Shown: positions 7,939-16,822, counted from the stretch's first letter. The stretch is DNA of 64,000 nucleotides from Protaetiibacter mangrovi (GCF_024752305.1 NZ_JANTHX010000004.1:186001-250000), one strand, 5' to 3'. Notes: a model not told the origin generated them from the sequence alone. Numbers and translations are program-made.

Positions 7939-8997
7939 CTACCGGTCGGCGCCGAGCAGGCGGCGGGCGTTGTCGCGGTAGAGGGCGGGCAAGAGCGCGG
8001 GGTCGAGGGCGGCCGCGGAGACGGCCCAGCGGCCCTGGGGTGGGATCGCCTCGCCCGGGGCGTACTCGAAACCCTCGTCGGCGGTTTCGAGGAAGCGGTA
8101 GTGCAGCCGGTACTGCTCGTCGCTCGCCGGGTAGATGTCGGTGCCGAACAGGATGCGGTCCGGGTGCTCCGCGACGAGACGCGCGAACCGCCGCGGCTGG
8201 CGGCCGAGCTCGGCCATCCGTCCCGCGATGTCGGCGTGGTAGCGGGGCGCGGCGTCCATGAGGTCCGAGACGCGGTCGAGGTCCTCGGCGGCGCAGCCGA
8301 GGTGCGCGCCGATGATGTCGGTGCCCGGGCAGGCGAGCACGAGCCGCGCGTGCGCCGCGAGCAGGGTGTCGAAGTCGGGGTGGCGGTCGCGGTCGCCGAA
8401 CCACCAGTCGCGCGCGCCGCGCAGCTCGTCGAGCCGTTCGTTCGCGGCGTCGAGGGGCTCGAAGAACGCGATCGGGTCGGCGGTGTGGATGAGCACGGGG
8501 ATGCCGAGCTCGCCGGCGTGCGCCACGAGGGCGATGACGCGGGGGTCGTCGGGGGCGACGACGGCGCCGTCCGCATCCCGCACCTCGAGGCCGAGGTTCT
8601 TCCAGATCTTCACACCGCGCGCGCCGCGGCGGGCGCTGTCGTCGAGTTGCGCGAGCAGCCGCTCGCCGCCGCCCGGCTCGCCGAGCAGCGACCAGTCGAG
8701 TTGGCAGAAGGTCGCGAACCGCCCCGGATGCGCGCGGTCGTAGCGGTCGAGGTTCGCCTCGAGCTCGTCGCCCCACATGCCGTCGAGGTTGACGATCGTC
8801 TCGACGTGGCGCGCGTCCATGACGGCGAGCAGCGCGGGGACGTCGTCGATCATCCAGTCGCCGTCGTCGGTGAGCCAGCGGCCCAGGTGGTTGTGCACGT
8901 CGATGCACGGGGTGTGCGGCACGTCGACGGCCGTCGCCCGTGCGCGCATCATGCTGCGCGGCGTCCAGTCGCGCAGGGGCAGGTCATCGATGTCCAC
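7939..8997 (-). CDS. Amidohydrolase family 2 (TIM-barrel) protein
   Basis: Metal-dependent hydrolase or decarboxylase-like enzyme, 352 residues. The barrel starts with the metal ligand motif CIDVHNHLGRW. ARGVKIWKNLGLEV, PVLIHTADP, DIIGAHLGC and the C-terminal RILFGTDIYP carry the other expected ligands (Lys, His, His, Asp). Three starts are possible; I use the GTG at 8997 because GAAGG lies 7 bases upstream and the conserved DDLPLRDW block follows immediately. The ATG at 9048 has no ribosome site. It faces opposite to the surrounding sugar operon but is bracketed by it, so it may hydrolyse a related sugar acid or lactone. The substrate is unknown. Confidence 0.78.
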   Translation of the reverse strand: MDIDDLPLRDWTPRSMMRARATAVDVPHTPCIDVHNHLGRWLTDDGDWMIDDVPALLAVMDARHVETIVNLDGMWGDELEANLDRYDRAHPGRFATFCQLDWSLLGEPGGGERLLAQLDDSARRGARGVKIWKNLGLEVRDADGAVVAPDDPRVIALVAHAGELGIPVLIHTADPIAFFEPLDAANERLDELRGARDWWFGDRDRHPDFDTLLAAHARLVLACPGTDIIGAHLGCAAEDLDRVSDLMDAAPRYHADIAGRMAELGRQPRRFARLVAEHPDRILFGTDIYPASDEQYRLHYRFLETADEGFEYAPGEAIPPQGRWAVSAAALDPALLPALYRDNARRLLGADR

Positions 8998-9028
8998 GGC
9001 TCCACCTTCGCGGCGCCGCGCATCCGTG

Positions 9029-9066
9029 GCAATGATCCGATCAGCCATTGTGATCGTTTCGCGCAC
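9029..9066. promoter_or_regulatory. Possible second DeoR-type operator region
   Basis: Read on the minus strand, this stretch contains GTGCGCG, CGATCA and GATCATTGCC, the same sub-motifs as the 24-bp repeats before the GH4 gene but at different spacing. It lies in the divergent region between the amidohydrolase and the binding-protein gene. Suggestive only. Confidence 0.35.
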
Positions 9067-9127
9067 TTTGCTTTACAAACGCTCATTCGGCGGCAGGATG
9101 GGCGAAACCCCACACCGAGAGGACGCC

Positions 9128-10447
9128 ATGAGACACCGCACCAGCAGCACCGTCCGCGTCGTCGCCGCGCTCACCGCGGCGGGAACCGCCCTCGCCCTCG
9201 CCGGATGCTCCGGCGACTCGAAGGCCACCGAGCTCGACCCGGACGCCGACGTCACCATCACCTGGTGGACCGGTCAGGCCGACGAGGCCGAGAGCCTTCT
9301 CGAAGACCTGGCCGCTGAGTTCGAGAAGGACCACCCGAACGTCACGATCGACATCTCGCCCGGCGCCTCCTCGACCGAGGAGCTGCTGCAGAAGCTCTCC
9401 GCCGGTTTCGCGAGCGACACCTACCCGAGCATCTCCTACTCCTTCGGCTCCTGGGCGAGCGAGCTCGAGTCGTCGGGACGCACCCAGGACATCAGCGACA
9501 AGATCACCGACCCCGACCTCGGCTGGGACGAGTTCTCGGAGGCGGCGCGCGCGACCGTGCAGCCCACGGGCGACAAGGTCATCGGCTTCCCGGCGCTCGT
9601 CGACAACATCTCGCTCATCTACAACAAGACCGTCTTCGACGCCGCCGGCGTCGACTACCCGACCGACGACTGGAGCTGGGACGACTTCCGGAAGGCGGCG
9701 AAGGAGCTCACCGACCCGGCCACCGAGACCTACGGCTACGAGTACTCGGTGTCGGGCTCCGAGGAGACCACGTGGCAGTTCTGGCCGCACCTCTGGCAGA
9801 ACGGCGGCGAGATCCTCTCCGACGACCAGAAGACCTCCGCCTTCGCGAGCGAGGCCGGCGTCGACGCGCTCGAGTTCCTGCGCGGCATGGCGGTCGACGA
9901 CAAGAGCGTCTACATCGACCAGACCGACACCAAGTTCGCGCAGCTGTTCGCGGCCGACCGCATCGGCATGATGACCTCCGGGCCGTGGCAGCTCTACGAC
10001 CTCAACACGGCGGGCACCGACTACGGGGTCACCGTGCTGCCGGGCACCCACGGCGACCACCAGACGGTGTCCGGGCCCGACATCTGGGCGCTGTTCGACA
10101 CCGGCGACGTCAACGAGAACTACTGGTCGTACGAACTGCTCGCCTGGCTCACCGCCCCCGAGCAGGATGTGCGCTGGAACGTCGCCTTCGGCAACCTGCC
10201 GCTGCGCGCGAGCGAGATCGACAGCCCCGAGTTCCAGGCGCAGGTCGAGGCCTTCCCCGGCCTCGACATCATGGCCGCGAACAACGTGAACGCCGTCAAG
10301 TCGCGACCCACCGTGGCCGGCTACGTCGGTCTGTCGGAGGCCATCGGCTCGGCCATCTCGCGGGTGCTCCAGGGGGAGGGAACCCCGAAGGACGCCCTCG
10401 AGGAGGCGGCCCAGAAGGCCGACCAGGCGCTCGCCGACAACAACTGA
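9128..10447 (+). CDS. ABC sugar transporter, solute-binding lipoprotein
   Basis: Extracellular family 1 solute-binding protein, 439 residues, anchored by lipid outside the membrane. A type II signal peptide ends at the lipobox LAGC (Cys about 26). The mature part shows VTITWWTGQADEAE at the start and TSGPWQLYDLN toward the sugar site. GAGAGGA precedes the ATG at 9128. It would deliver a galactoside or amino sugar to the permeases encoded at 11418 and 12380. A strong hairpin directly after the stop would leave more mRNA for this gene than for the downstream genes, a common arrangement for binding proteins. The ligand is inferred from context only. Confidence 0.9.
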   Translation: MRHRTSSTVRVVAALTAAGTALALAGCSGDSKATELDPDADVTITWWTGQADEAESLLEDLAAEFEKDHPNVTIDISPGASSTEELLQKLSAGFASDTYPSISYSFGSWASELESSGRTQDISDKITDPDLGWDEFSEAARATVQPTGDKVIGFPALVDNISLIYNKTVFDAAGVDYPTDDWSWDDFRKAAKELTDPATETYGYEYSVSGSEETTWQFWPHLWQNGGEILSDDQKTSAFASEAGVDALEFLRGMAVDDKSVYIDQTDTKFAQLFAADRIGMMTSGPWQLYDLNTAGTDYGVTVLPGTHGDHQTVSGPDIWALFDTGDVNENYWSYELLAWLTAPEQDVRWNVAFGNLPLRASEIDSPEFQAQVEAFPGLDIMAANNVNAVKSRPTVAGYVGLSEAIGSAISRVLQGEGTPKDALEEAAQKADQALADNN

Positions 10448-10453
10448 TCACCC

Positions 10454-10483
10454 GGCGGGGCGGCTCGTCCGGGCCGCCCCGCC
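10454..10483 (+). terminator. Intra-operon hairpin after binding protein
   Basis: Perfect 11-bp stem (10454-10464 and 10473-10483) with an 8-base loop, all G and C, between the binding-protein gene and the SIS gene. It probably works as a partial terminator or mRNA-stabilising end. Confidence 0.6.
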
Positions 10484-10510
10484 CCACCCTCCGCAGGAGC
10501 GCACCACCCC

Positions 10511-11392
10511 ATGAACATCACCTCCGCCGAGATCCTCAGCCAGCCCGAGGTCTGGCGCCGGTCCCTCGACCTCCGCGACGACGCGATCCGGATGCTCACC
10601 CGCCCGGGCGAGCGCGTGCTCGTGATCGGCTGCGGCACATCCGCCTTCGTCGCCGAGTCGTTCGCGCTGCTGCGCGAACAGGCGGGCTTCGGCGAGACGG
10701 ATGCGGCGTACGCCTCCGAGCCGCGCCCGTGGCGCGACTACGACGCGGTCATCGGCATCACCCGCTCGGGCACGACGACCGAGGTCGTCCAGGCGCTCCG
10801 CACCCTGCCCGCCGGGGTGCGCCGCATCGTCGTGACGGGCGTCGCCGACTCCCCCTGCGCCGAACTCGCCGACGAGGTGCTGCTGCTCGACTTCGCCGAC
10901 GAGCGCTCGGTCGTGCAGACCCGCTTCCCGACGACATTCCTCTTCCTCGCCCGCGCCGCGTTCGGCGAAGACGTCTCGGCCCTGCCCGGGCTCGCGGAGG
11001 CGGCGCTCGCGGAGGGGGCCCCGGAGCCGCCCGCCGGCTTCGACCACGTGGTGTACCTCGGACGCGGCTGGACCTACGGCCTCGCCCAGGAGGCGGCGCT
11101 CAAGATCCGCGAGGCGGCGCAGGCCTGGGCCGAGTCGTATCCGCTGCTCGACTACCGGCACGGCCCGCTCGCGGTGGCGCACCCCGGTTCGCTCGTCTGG
11201 TTCCTCGGAGCCGTGGACGACGGGCTCGCCCGCGACATCGAGGCGACCGGTGCGACGGTGGTGCAGCGCGCGGCGACCGACCCGCTCGTCGAGCTCGCGC
11301 TCGCGCAGCAGCTCGCGGTGCGCACCGCCGGGTCGCGCGGGCTGGACCCCGACACCCCCCGGCACCTGACGCGCTCCATCGTGCTGTCCTGA
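10511..11392 (+). CDS. SIS domain sugar-phosphate isomerase/deaminase (AgaS-like)
   Basis: Protein of 293 residues with two SIS (sugar isomerase) domains. The first has VLVIGCGTSAFVAES and ITRSGTTTEVVQALR; the second has VVYLGRGWTYGLAQEAALKI and YPLLDYRHGPLAVAHPG, the pattern shared by GlmS and AgaS. There is no glutaminase domain, so it is not a GlmS. In this operon the best fit is a galactosamine-6-phosphate deaminase/isomerase that yields tagatose 6-phosphate, the substrate of the kinase encoded at 14169. An aldose-ketose isomerase for another hexose phosphate is the alternative. A ribosome site (GGAG) lies shortly upstream of the ATG. Confidence 0.82.
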   Translation: MNITSAEILSQPEVWRRSLDLRDDAIRMLTRPGERVLVIGCGTSAFVAESFALLREQAGFGETDAAYASEPRPWRDYDAVIGITRSGTTTEVVQALRTLPAGVRRIVVTGVADSPCAELADEVLLLDFADERSVVQTRFPTTFLFLARAAFGEDVSALPGLAEAALAEGAPEPPAGFDHVVYLGRGWTYGLAQEAALKIREAAQAWAESYPLLDYRHGPLAVAHPGSLVWFLGAVDDGLARDIEATGATVVQRAATDPLVELALAQQLAVRTAGSRGLDPDTPRHLTRSIVLS

Positions 11393-11417
11393 GTCCAGAA
11401 GAATGGAGGCGCCGAGG

Positions 11418-12380
11418 ATGACGACACTGACCGAGACCCCCGCCCCCTCCCGCGCGGACGACCGCGCGCGCGGCACCGCGCCCGGCGGCGCACCGGCACC
11501 GCGCCGGCGGCGCCTGCTCGACCAGCTCACCGGGTGGGCGTTCGTCGCACCGGCGATGGTCATCATCCTGGGTCTGTCGCTCTTCCCGGCCGTGTGGGCG
11601 TTCGTGCTCTCGCTGCAGAAGTGGAACGGGTTCTCGCCGCCGAAGTTCGTCGGCCTCGACAACTACTCGCGCCTCATGACCGACGACGAGTTCTGGGCGG
11701 CGGTCACCCACACGGGGCTGTACGTGCTGCTCTTCGTGCCGGCCTCCGTGCTGCTCGGGCTCTTCCTGGCCGTCGCGCTCAACCGCGACATCGCGCTCAT
11801 CGGGCTCTACCGCACGGCGATCTTCGTGCCGTTCGTGGCCTCCGCGGCGGCGACCGGCATCCTGGCCACCTACCTGTTCAGCCCGCAGTACGGTCTCGCC
11901 AACAACGTGCTGCGCTCGTTCGGGCTGCCCGCGCAGGGCTGGCTCGAGGATCAGGGCCAGGCGATGCTCGTGATCGCGATCATGTCGCTGTGGGGGCAGG
12001 CGGCGTTCACGACCGTCATCTACCTGGCGGCGCTGCAGGACATCCCGGGCGACCTGCTCGAGGCCGCCCGGATCGACGGAGCGAACCGCTGGCAGACCTT
12101 CTGGCGCATCGTGTGGCCCGAGCTCGGGCCCGTGACGGTGTTCGTGACGATCTGGCAGACGATCGGCGCCCTGCAGCTGTTCGACCTCGTCTACACGACG
12201 ACCCGTGGCGGTCCTCTCGACGCGACCAAGACGATCGTCTACTACCTGTGGGAGAAGGCCTTCAAGGCCCTCGACTTCGGCAGCGGGTCGGCGGCCGCGT
12301 ACGTGCTGTTCGCCGCGACCCTGCTCATCACGATCGGCATGGTGGTCTACTCCCGCCGCCGCAACCTGGAGGCGTTCTGA
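11418..12380 (+). CDS. ABC sugar permease, MalF type
   Basis: Inner-membrane permease of 320 residues with six predicted transmembrane segments, the first at about 40-62 (WAFVAPAMVIILGLSLFPAVWA). The EAA loop that docks the ATPase reads LLEAARIDGANRWQTFWRIV. GGAGG lies 8 bases before the ATG at 11418. The stop overlaps the next ATG (TGATG), and the two permeases should form a heterodimer. No ATP-binding gene is in the locus; a shared MsiK-like ATPase encoded elsewhere is the usual solution in actinobacteria. Confidence 0.9.
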   Translation: MTTLTETPAPSRADDRARGTAPGGAPAPRRRRLLDQLTGWAFVAPAMVIILGLSLFPAVWAFVLSLQKWNGFSPPKFVGLDNYSRLMTDDEFWAAVTHTGLYVLLFVPASVLLGLFLAVALNRDIALIGLYRTAIFVPFVASAAATGILATYLFSPQYGLANNVLRSFGLPAQGWLEDQGQAMLVIAIMSLWGQAAFTTVIYLAALQDIPGDLLEAARIDGANRWQTFWRIVWPELGPVTVFVTIWQTIGALQLFDLVYTTTRGGPLDATKTIVYYLWEKAFKALDFGSGSAAAYVLFAATLLITIGMVVYSRRRNLEAF

Positions 12381-13249
12381 TGGCGCTCACCTCCCTCACC
12401 CGCCCGCCGCGGATGGAGGCGCCGCGGCGCCGCACGAAGCGTCGCTTCAGCCTGTGGCATCTCGTGCTCGCGCCCATCGCGCTGCTGTTCTTCATCCCGT
12501 TCGCGCAGATGCTGCTCGCCTCGCTCTCGCCCGCCGAGGAGCTCGTCAAGTTCCCGCCGCCGTTCTTCCCCTCGCGGCTCACCCTCGACGGCTTCGTCGC
12601 CCTGTTCACGACGACCGACATCGTGCGGTGGCTGGCCAACTCGACGATCGTCGCGGCGATCTCGATCGCCTCGCACGTCGTGCTGTGCTCGCTCGCCGGC
12701 TACGGGTTCGCGCGGCTGCGGTTCCGGGGGCGCAACGTCGGCTTCTTCATGATCGTCGCGACGATCATGATCCCGACCCAGCTGCTCATGATCCCGACCT
12801 ACATCCTGTTCTCGAAGATCGGGCTGGTGAACACGCTCGCCGCCGCGTTCGTGCCGTGGCTGGCGTCGGCGTTCGGCATCTTCCTCATGCGGCAGTTCTT
12901 CCTGTCGATCCCGGCCGAGATCGAGGAGGCCGCCGCGCTCGACGGCGCCAACAAGCTGCAGACCTTCCTGCGGGTGGTGCTGCCGCTCGCGCGTCCCGCC
13001 ATGGCGACGCTCGCCATCTTCACCCTGCTGAGCTCGTGGAACGACCTGATCTGGCCGCTCATCGCGATCAACGACCAGAACTGGTTCACGGTGCAGCTCG
13101 GCATCGCGAACTTCCAGAACACGCGCCGCACCCATTGGGAGCTGCTCATGGCGGGCAACGTGATCGCGACCGCCCCGCTCGTGCTGTTCTTCCTGTTCGC
13201 GCAGAAGCAGTTCGTGCAGACCATGACGATGACGGGCCTCAAGGGATGA
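12380..13249 (+). CDS. ABC sugar permease, MalG type
   Basis: Second permease subunit, 289 residues, six transmembrane helices, with the EAA loop IEEAAALDGANKLQTFLRVV and the typical C-terminal TMTMTGLKG. It pairs with the MalF-type protein encoded just upstream; the two genes overlap by one base. The next gene begins inside its stop codon (ATGA), so translation of permeases and kinases is coupled. Substrate specificity comes from the binding protein encoded at 9128. Confidence 0.9.
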   Translation: MALTSLTRPPRMEAPRRRTKRRFSLWHLVLAPIALLFFIPFAQMLLASLSPAEELVKFPPPFFPSRLTLDGFVALFTTTDIVRWLANSTIVAAISIASHVVLCSLAGYGFARLRFRGRNVGFFMIVATIMIPTQLLMIPTYILFSKIGLVNTLAAAFVPWLASAFGIFLMRQFFLSIPAEIEEAAALDGANKLQTFLRVVLPLARPAMATLAIFTLLSSWNDLIWPLIAINDQNWFTVQLGIANFQNTRRTHWELLMAGNVIATAPLVLFFLFAQKQFVQTMTMTGLKG

Positions 13250-14172
13250 CGCCGCGCGTGCTGGTCGCGGGCGACGCGAATCTCGACCTCGTGCTGCGCG
13301 GCGACGTGGTGCCGCGCTTCGGTCAGGCCGAGCAGCTACTCGACGCGGCGGAGCTCGTGCTCGGGTCGAGCGCGGGCATCTGCGCCGCGGGCCTCGCGCG
13401 GCTCGGCGTCGAGACGGCTCTCGTCGCACGGGTGGGCGCGGATGCCTTCGGCGACCGCACCCGCGAGCTGCTCGCCGAGGCCGGCGTCGACACGGATGCC
13501 GTGCGCGTCACCGCGGAGCCGACCGGGGTGTCGGTGATCCTGTCCGCGCCGGGGGACCGCGCCATCCTGACGCTCACCGGTGCGCTCGCCGGGCTCACGG
13601 GGGCCGAGGTGCTCGCGGCCGCGGAGGGCGCGGATCACGTGCACGTCGCCTCGTTCTTCCTGGTGCCGCAGCTCGCGCGCGAGCTGCCGGCGGTGCTCGA
13701 GACGCTGCGCTCGCGCGGCGTCACGACGAGCCTCGACACCAACTGGGATCCGGCCGACCGCTGGCTGGGCGTGGCGGAGTGCCTGCCGCACGTCGACGTG
13801 CTGCTGCCGAACGCGGCGGAGGCCGTGGCGCTCGCCCGCACGCTCGGCGGCGACCCCGCCGACGCCGTCGAGGCCGCCGAACTGCTCGCCGCGCACGGGC
13901 CGCTCGTGGTCGTGAAGGACGGGGCGGACGGCGGCTTCGCGGTCTCGCCCGAGGGCGTCGTGCGCGCACCGGGGCTGCGCGTCGACGTCGTCGACACGAC
14001 GGGCGCGGGCGACAGCTTCGACGCCGGCTTCCTCGCCGCCTGGCTCGGGGGGATGCCGGTCGCCGAGGCCGTGCGCCGCGCCGCGATCGCGGGCTCGCTC
14101 TCGACCCGCGGCGCCGGGGGCACCGGCGGCCAGGCCACGCGCGCGGAGGTCGAGGCGGAGCTGGGCGCGTGA
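13246..14172 (+). CDS. PfkB-family sugar kinase (ribokinase type)
   Basis: ATP-dependent carbohydrate kinase of 308 residues. The N-terminal VLVAGDANLDLVLRG, the glycine pair region ELVLGSSAGICAAGLARLG and the C-terminal signature DTTGAGDSFDAGFLAAW (catalytic Asp in GAGDS) mark the ribokinase branch. It most likely phosphorylates the imported hexose or hexosamine at C6, the first step before the SIS enzyme. It overlaps the permease gene before it and the second kinase after it by four bases each. The particular sugar cannot be read from sequence. Confidence 0.85.
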   Translation: MTPRVLVAGDANLDLVLRGDVVPRFGQAEQLLDAAELVLGSSAGICAAGLARLGVETALVARVGADAFGDRTRELLAEAGVDTDAVRVTAEPTGVSVILSAPGDRAILTLTGALAGLTGAEVLAAAEGADHVHVASFFLVPQLARELPAVLETLRSRGVTTSLDTNWDPADRWLGVAECLPHVDVLLPNAAEAVALARTLGGDPADAVEAAELLAAHGPLVVVKDGADGGFAVSPEGVVRAPGLRVDVVDTTGAGDSFDAGFLAAWLGGMPVAEAVRRAAIAGSLSTRGAGGTGGQATRAEVEAELGA

Positions 14173-15092
14173 TCACGTGCCTCGGGCTCTCGCCCGCGCT
14201 CGACGTGACCTACGGGGTCGGGGCACTGGTGGTCGGCGGCATCCACCGGCCGCAGTGGACGCTCGCGCTGCCGGGGGGCAAGTCGCTGAACGTCGCCCGC
14301 GCGGTACGCGCCCTGGGCGGCGAGGCCCGCGCGATCGCACCGCTCGGGGGGCGGCGGGGCGCGGGGATCGCCGACGCGCTCGCGGCGGACGGCGTCGAGC
14401 TCGTCGTGGTGCCGACCCGGGAGGAGACCCGGATGTGCGTGAGCGTCGTCGACGCCGCCACCGGCGAGATCACCGAGATCTACGAGCACCCGCGGGAGCT
14501 GCCCGACGCGAGCTGGCACGGGGTCGCCGATGCCGTCGAGGGGGTCGGCTCCGGTTGGCTCGCGGTCTCCGGGTCGGTACCCGCCGCACGGGCCGCGGCG
14601 CTCGGCGAGCTGCTCGCGGACGCGGAGGCGCGCGGGGTGCGGCTCGCCCTCGATCTGCGCGGGGAGGCGCTCGCCGAGACGCTCGCCCGGACCCGCCCCG
14701 CACTCGTCAAGATCAACCGGGCCGAAGCCGAGGAGACGGTGGGGCCCGGCCCGTTGGCGTCGCTCGCCGCGGGTCTGCGTGCGCGCGGCGCGGCGGTCGC
14801 CGTGGTGACGGACGGCGCATCCGGATCCCTCGGGGCAGACGCGTCCGGCGCCTGGCGGGTCACCTCGCCGCCCGCCGGCTCGTACACCGTCGGCGCGGGC
14901 GACTCCTTCCTGGCGGGGCTCCTGCTGGCCATCGACTCCGGGCGTCCGCTGCCCGAGGCCCTCCGCGCGGCCGCCGCGGTCGCCGCCGCCAACACGCTCC
15001 GGCCCGGGGCGGCCGTGTGGGATGCCGGCCAGCTCCCGCGGCTCGCCGACGGCCTCCGGGTCGAGCCCGCACCGGGGGCCTCCCGTGCCTGA
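14169..15092 (+). CDS. PfkB-family hexose kinase, LacC/FruK type
   Basis: A 307-residue kinase of the 1-phosphofructokinase/tagatose-6-phosphate kinase branch. The start ITCLGLSPALDVTYGVG matches the T-L-N-P-A-x-D-x-T opening of LacC and FruK, LPGGKSLNVARAVRALG binds the sugar phosphate, and YTVGAGDSFLAGLLLA holds the catalytic Asp. With the aldolase encoded at 6886 it would complete a tagatose-6-phosphate route: tagatose 6-phosphate to the 1,6-bisphosphate. A 1-phosphofructokinase is the alternative, but no fructose PTS genes are near. GTG start overlapping the previous stop. Confidence 0.83.
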   Translation: MITCLGLSPALDVTYGVGALVVGGIHRPQWTLALPGGKSLNVARAVRALGGEARAIAPLGGRRGAGIADALAADGVELVVVPTREETRMCVSVVDAATGEITEIYEHPRELPDASWHGVADAVEGVGSGWLAVSGSVPAARAAALGELLADAEARGVRLALDLRGEALAETLARTRPALVKINRAEAEETVGPGPLASLAAGLRARGAAVAVVTDGASGSLGADASGAWRVTSPPAGSYTVGAGDSFLAGLLLAIDSGRPLPEALRAAAAVAAANTLRPGAAVWDAGQLPRLADGLRVEPAPGASRA

Positions 15093-16821
15093 TCGACGCC
15101 GGGGTCGCGCCGCCGCGCGCGCGGCGGGCGCCGTCGCGCTCCTCGCGGCGCTCACGGGCTGCACGATCGCCCCGCCCGAGCCGCTCCCCACCGCGGGTGG
15201 CGACGGCGTCGTGCCCGACGTGGGGCCCCGGCATCCCTTCGTCGACGCCGGGCCCGCCGGGGTCACGGTGGTCGACGGCGACGACTGGTCGCTACCCGAC
15301 CGGGTGCGCCCCGCGCGGAACTCCGGCTACTTCTCCGAGGATGCCGACGCATCCGAGCTGGTCGCCGTGCGCTCCGTCGACCTCAGCTGGCGCCAGCTGC
15401 GTCCGACGTCGGCGCGGGAGCTCGACCGCACCTCCTCCGGCTCCGCACAGGGGATGAGCTTCGCGGGCCTCGAGGCCCAGCTCGCGCAACCCGGCGACTT
15501 CTGGATGCGCATCTTCGCGAGCGGCGAGGACTGGGCGCCCGAGTGGGTCGCCGACGAGTGCGGCGTCGCCAGCTACGGGCCCGACTACGACGGCGAGCGG
15601 CACCTGCCGATCTGGGACGAGTGCGTGTGGGGCCACCTGATGGACACCTACCGCCTGCTGTTCGTCGACCTCGGCCTCGCCTCCGATCCGCGCCTCAGGT
15701 TCGTCTACGTGCCGGGCGCCTTCACCTGGGCCGAGTACGACTACGAGATGGTCCAGGCGGCCGCGGATGCGGGCGATCTCGACGAGCAGAGCTACCTCGC
15801 CTGGTACGGCCACGCCTGGGACGACCTCGTGACCCTGTTCGGCGACCACGCCGACAAGCTGGTGTTCACCGGCGAGGACTACCCGTGGGGGCCGTTCGGT
15901 GCCGCCGACGACCTGCTCGCGAAGCAGGCGGTCGACGCCGGAATGGGCATCCGCACCGGCATCACCGAGCTCGCGAACTTCCACCTGAGCGAAGCGCCCG
16001 CGTACGGATCGCACGTCGAGCCGAACGGTCACCTGACGGTCGACGAGTCGCTGCCGATCCACTCGGGGCGCTACGTGGTGGCGACCGAGAACGAGTGCTT
16101 CACGGACTGCGGCTACGACACCGACGATCCGTACTACGCGGTGCGGCAGGCGAACCTCAAGGCGCTGCAGCTGCGGGTGAACTGGATGTACGTGGTGCCG
16201 GGGCCGTCCTACCTGGCCGAGTACCCCGAGCTGTGGGACTGGCTGCGACTCTCGCTCGGGCAGACGGCGGACACCTCGGCGGACGCCTGGGCCGCGCTGC
16301 GCGACGCCGAGGACACGTTCTGGTCCGACCCCGAGTCGGGACCCTTCGACGACCCCGCCTCGTGGCCGACGCGTCCCTGGGTGCGCAACCTCGAGCGCTG
16401 GCTCGTGCAGGTCGACGAGCCCGGATCGGTGGCGCATCGCACCGACGTCGACGTGCACTCCGGGGTGCTCGAGGCCGACGACGGGGAGGCGCACGAGGGG
16501 CTGTCGACGGATGTCGCGGGCGGCGACACGGGATTCGTGTTCGAGGTGGATCCGCGGTTCGCCGCCGCCGCATCCGGCCGGGCCGTGCTGAAGGTGACGT
16601 TCCTCGACACCGGCTCGGGCGCGTTCGCGATCGACACCCCTGCGGGCGCGTCGGCGCCGGTCGTGCGCCAGGGGACCGGGGCGTGGCGTACCGCGACCAT
16701 CGCGCTGCCGGACGGCGCCCTCTCGTCGGCCGACGGTGCCGCGCGCCTGCGCCTCTCGCTCGGGGAGGGTTCCGACGATCTGGTCGCGCGGTTCGTGCGC
16801 CTCGTTCGGGTCGAGGGCTGA
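15085..16821 (+). CDS. Lipoprotein of unknown family, possible glycoside hydrolase
   Basis: I do not recognise a named family. The 578-residue product has a lipoprotein signal (RRRGRAAARAAG, hydrophobic run, lipobox LTGC). Residues about 70-470 are rich in aromatic and acidic residues and read like a TIM-barrel glycosidase: DFWMRIFASGEDWAPEW, RFVYVPGAFTWAEYDYE, LVFTGEDYPWGPFG, YVVATENECFTDCGYD. Glutamates in FTWAEYDYE and VVATENECF are candidate acid/base and nucleophile by clan A analogy; this is speculation. The last 110 residues look like a beta-sandwich (carbohydrate-binding-like). It is the last gene of the operon and overlaps the kinase gene by eight bases, so it likely acts on the same glycan outside the cell. 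GTG start. Confidence 0.65.
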   Translation: MPDRRRGRAAARAAGAVALLAALTGCTIAPPEPLPTAGGDGVVPDVGPRHPFVDAGPAGVTVVDGDDWSLPDRVRPARNSGYFSEDADASELVAVRSVDLSWRQLRPTSARELDRTSSGSAQGMSFAGLEAQLAQPGDFWMRIFASGEDWAPEWVADECGVASYGPDYDGERHLPIWDECVWGHLMDTYRLLFVDLGLASDPRLRFVYVPGAFTWAEYDYEMVQAAADAGDLDEQSYLAWYGHAWDDLVTLFGDHADKLVFTGEDYPWGPFGAADDLLAKQAVDAGMGIRTGITELANFHLSEAPAYGSHVEPNGHLTVDESLPIHSGRYVVATENECFTDCGYDTDDPYYAVRQANLKALQLRVNWMYVVPGPSYLAEYPELWDWLRLSLGQTADTSADAWAALRDAEDTFWSDPESGPFDDPASWPTRPWVRNLERWLVQVDEPGSVAHRTDVDVHSGVLEADDGEAHEGLSTDVAGGDTGFVFEVDPRFAAAASGRAVLKVTFLDTGSGAFAIDTPAGASAPVVRQGTGAWRTATIALPDGALSSADGAARLRLSLGEGSDDLVARFVRLVRVEG

Positions 16822-16822
16822 G

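Noticed and set aside
9049-9066. Upstream starts (9048, 9066) for the amidohydrolase
   Set aside because: They have no ribosome site and lie in the divergent promoter region; the GTG at 8997 has GAAGG at good spacing and starts at the conserved block.
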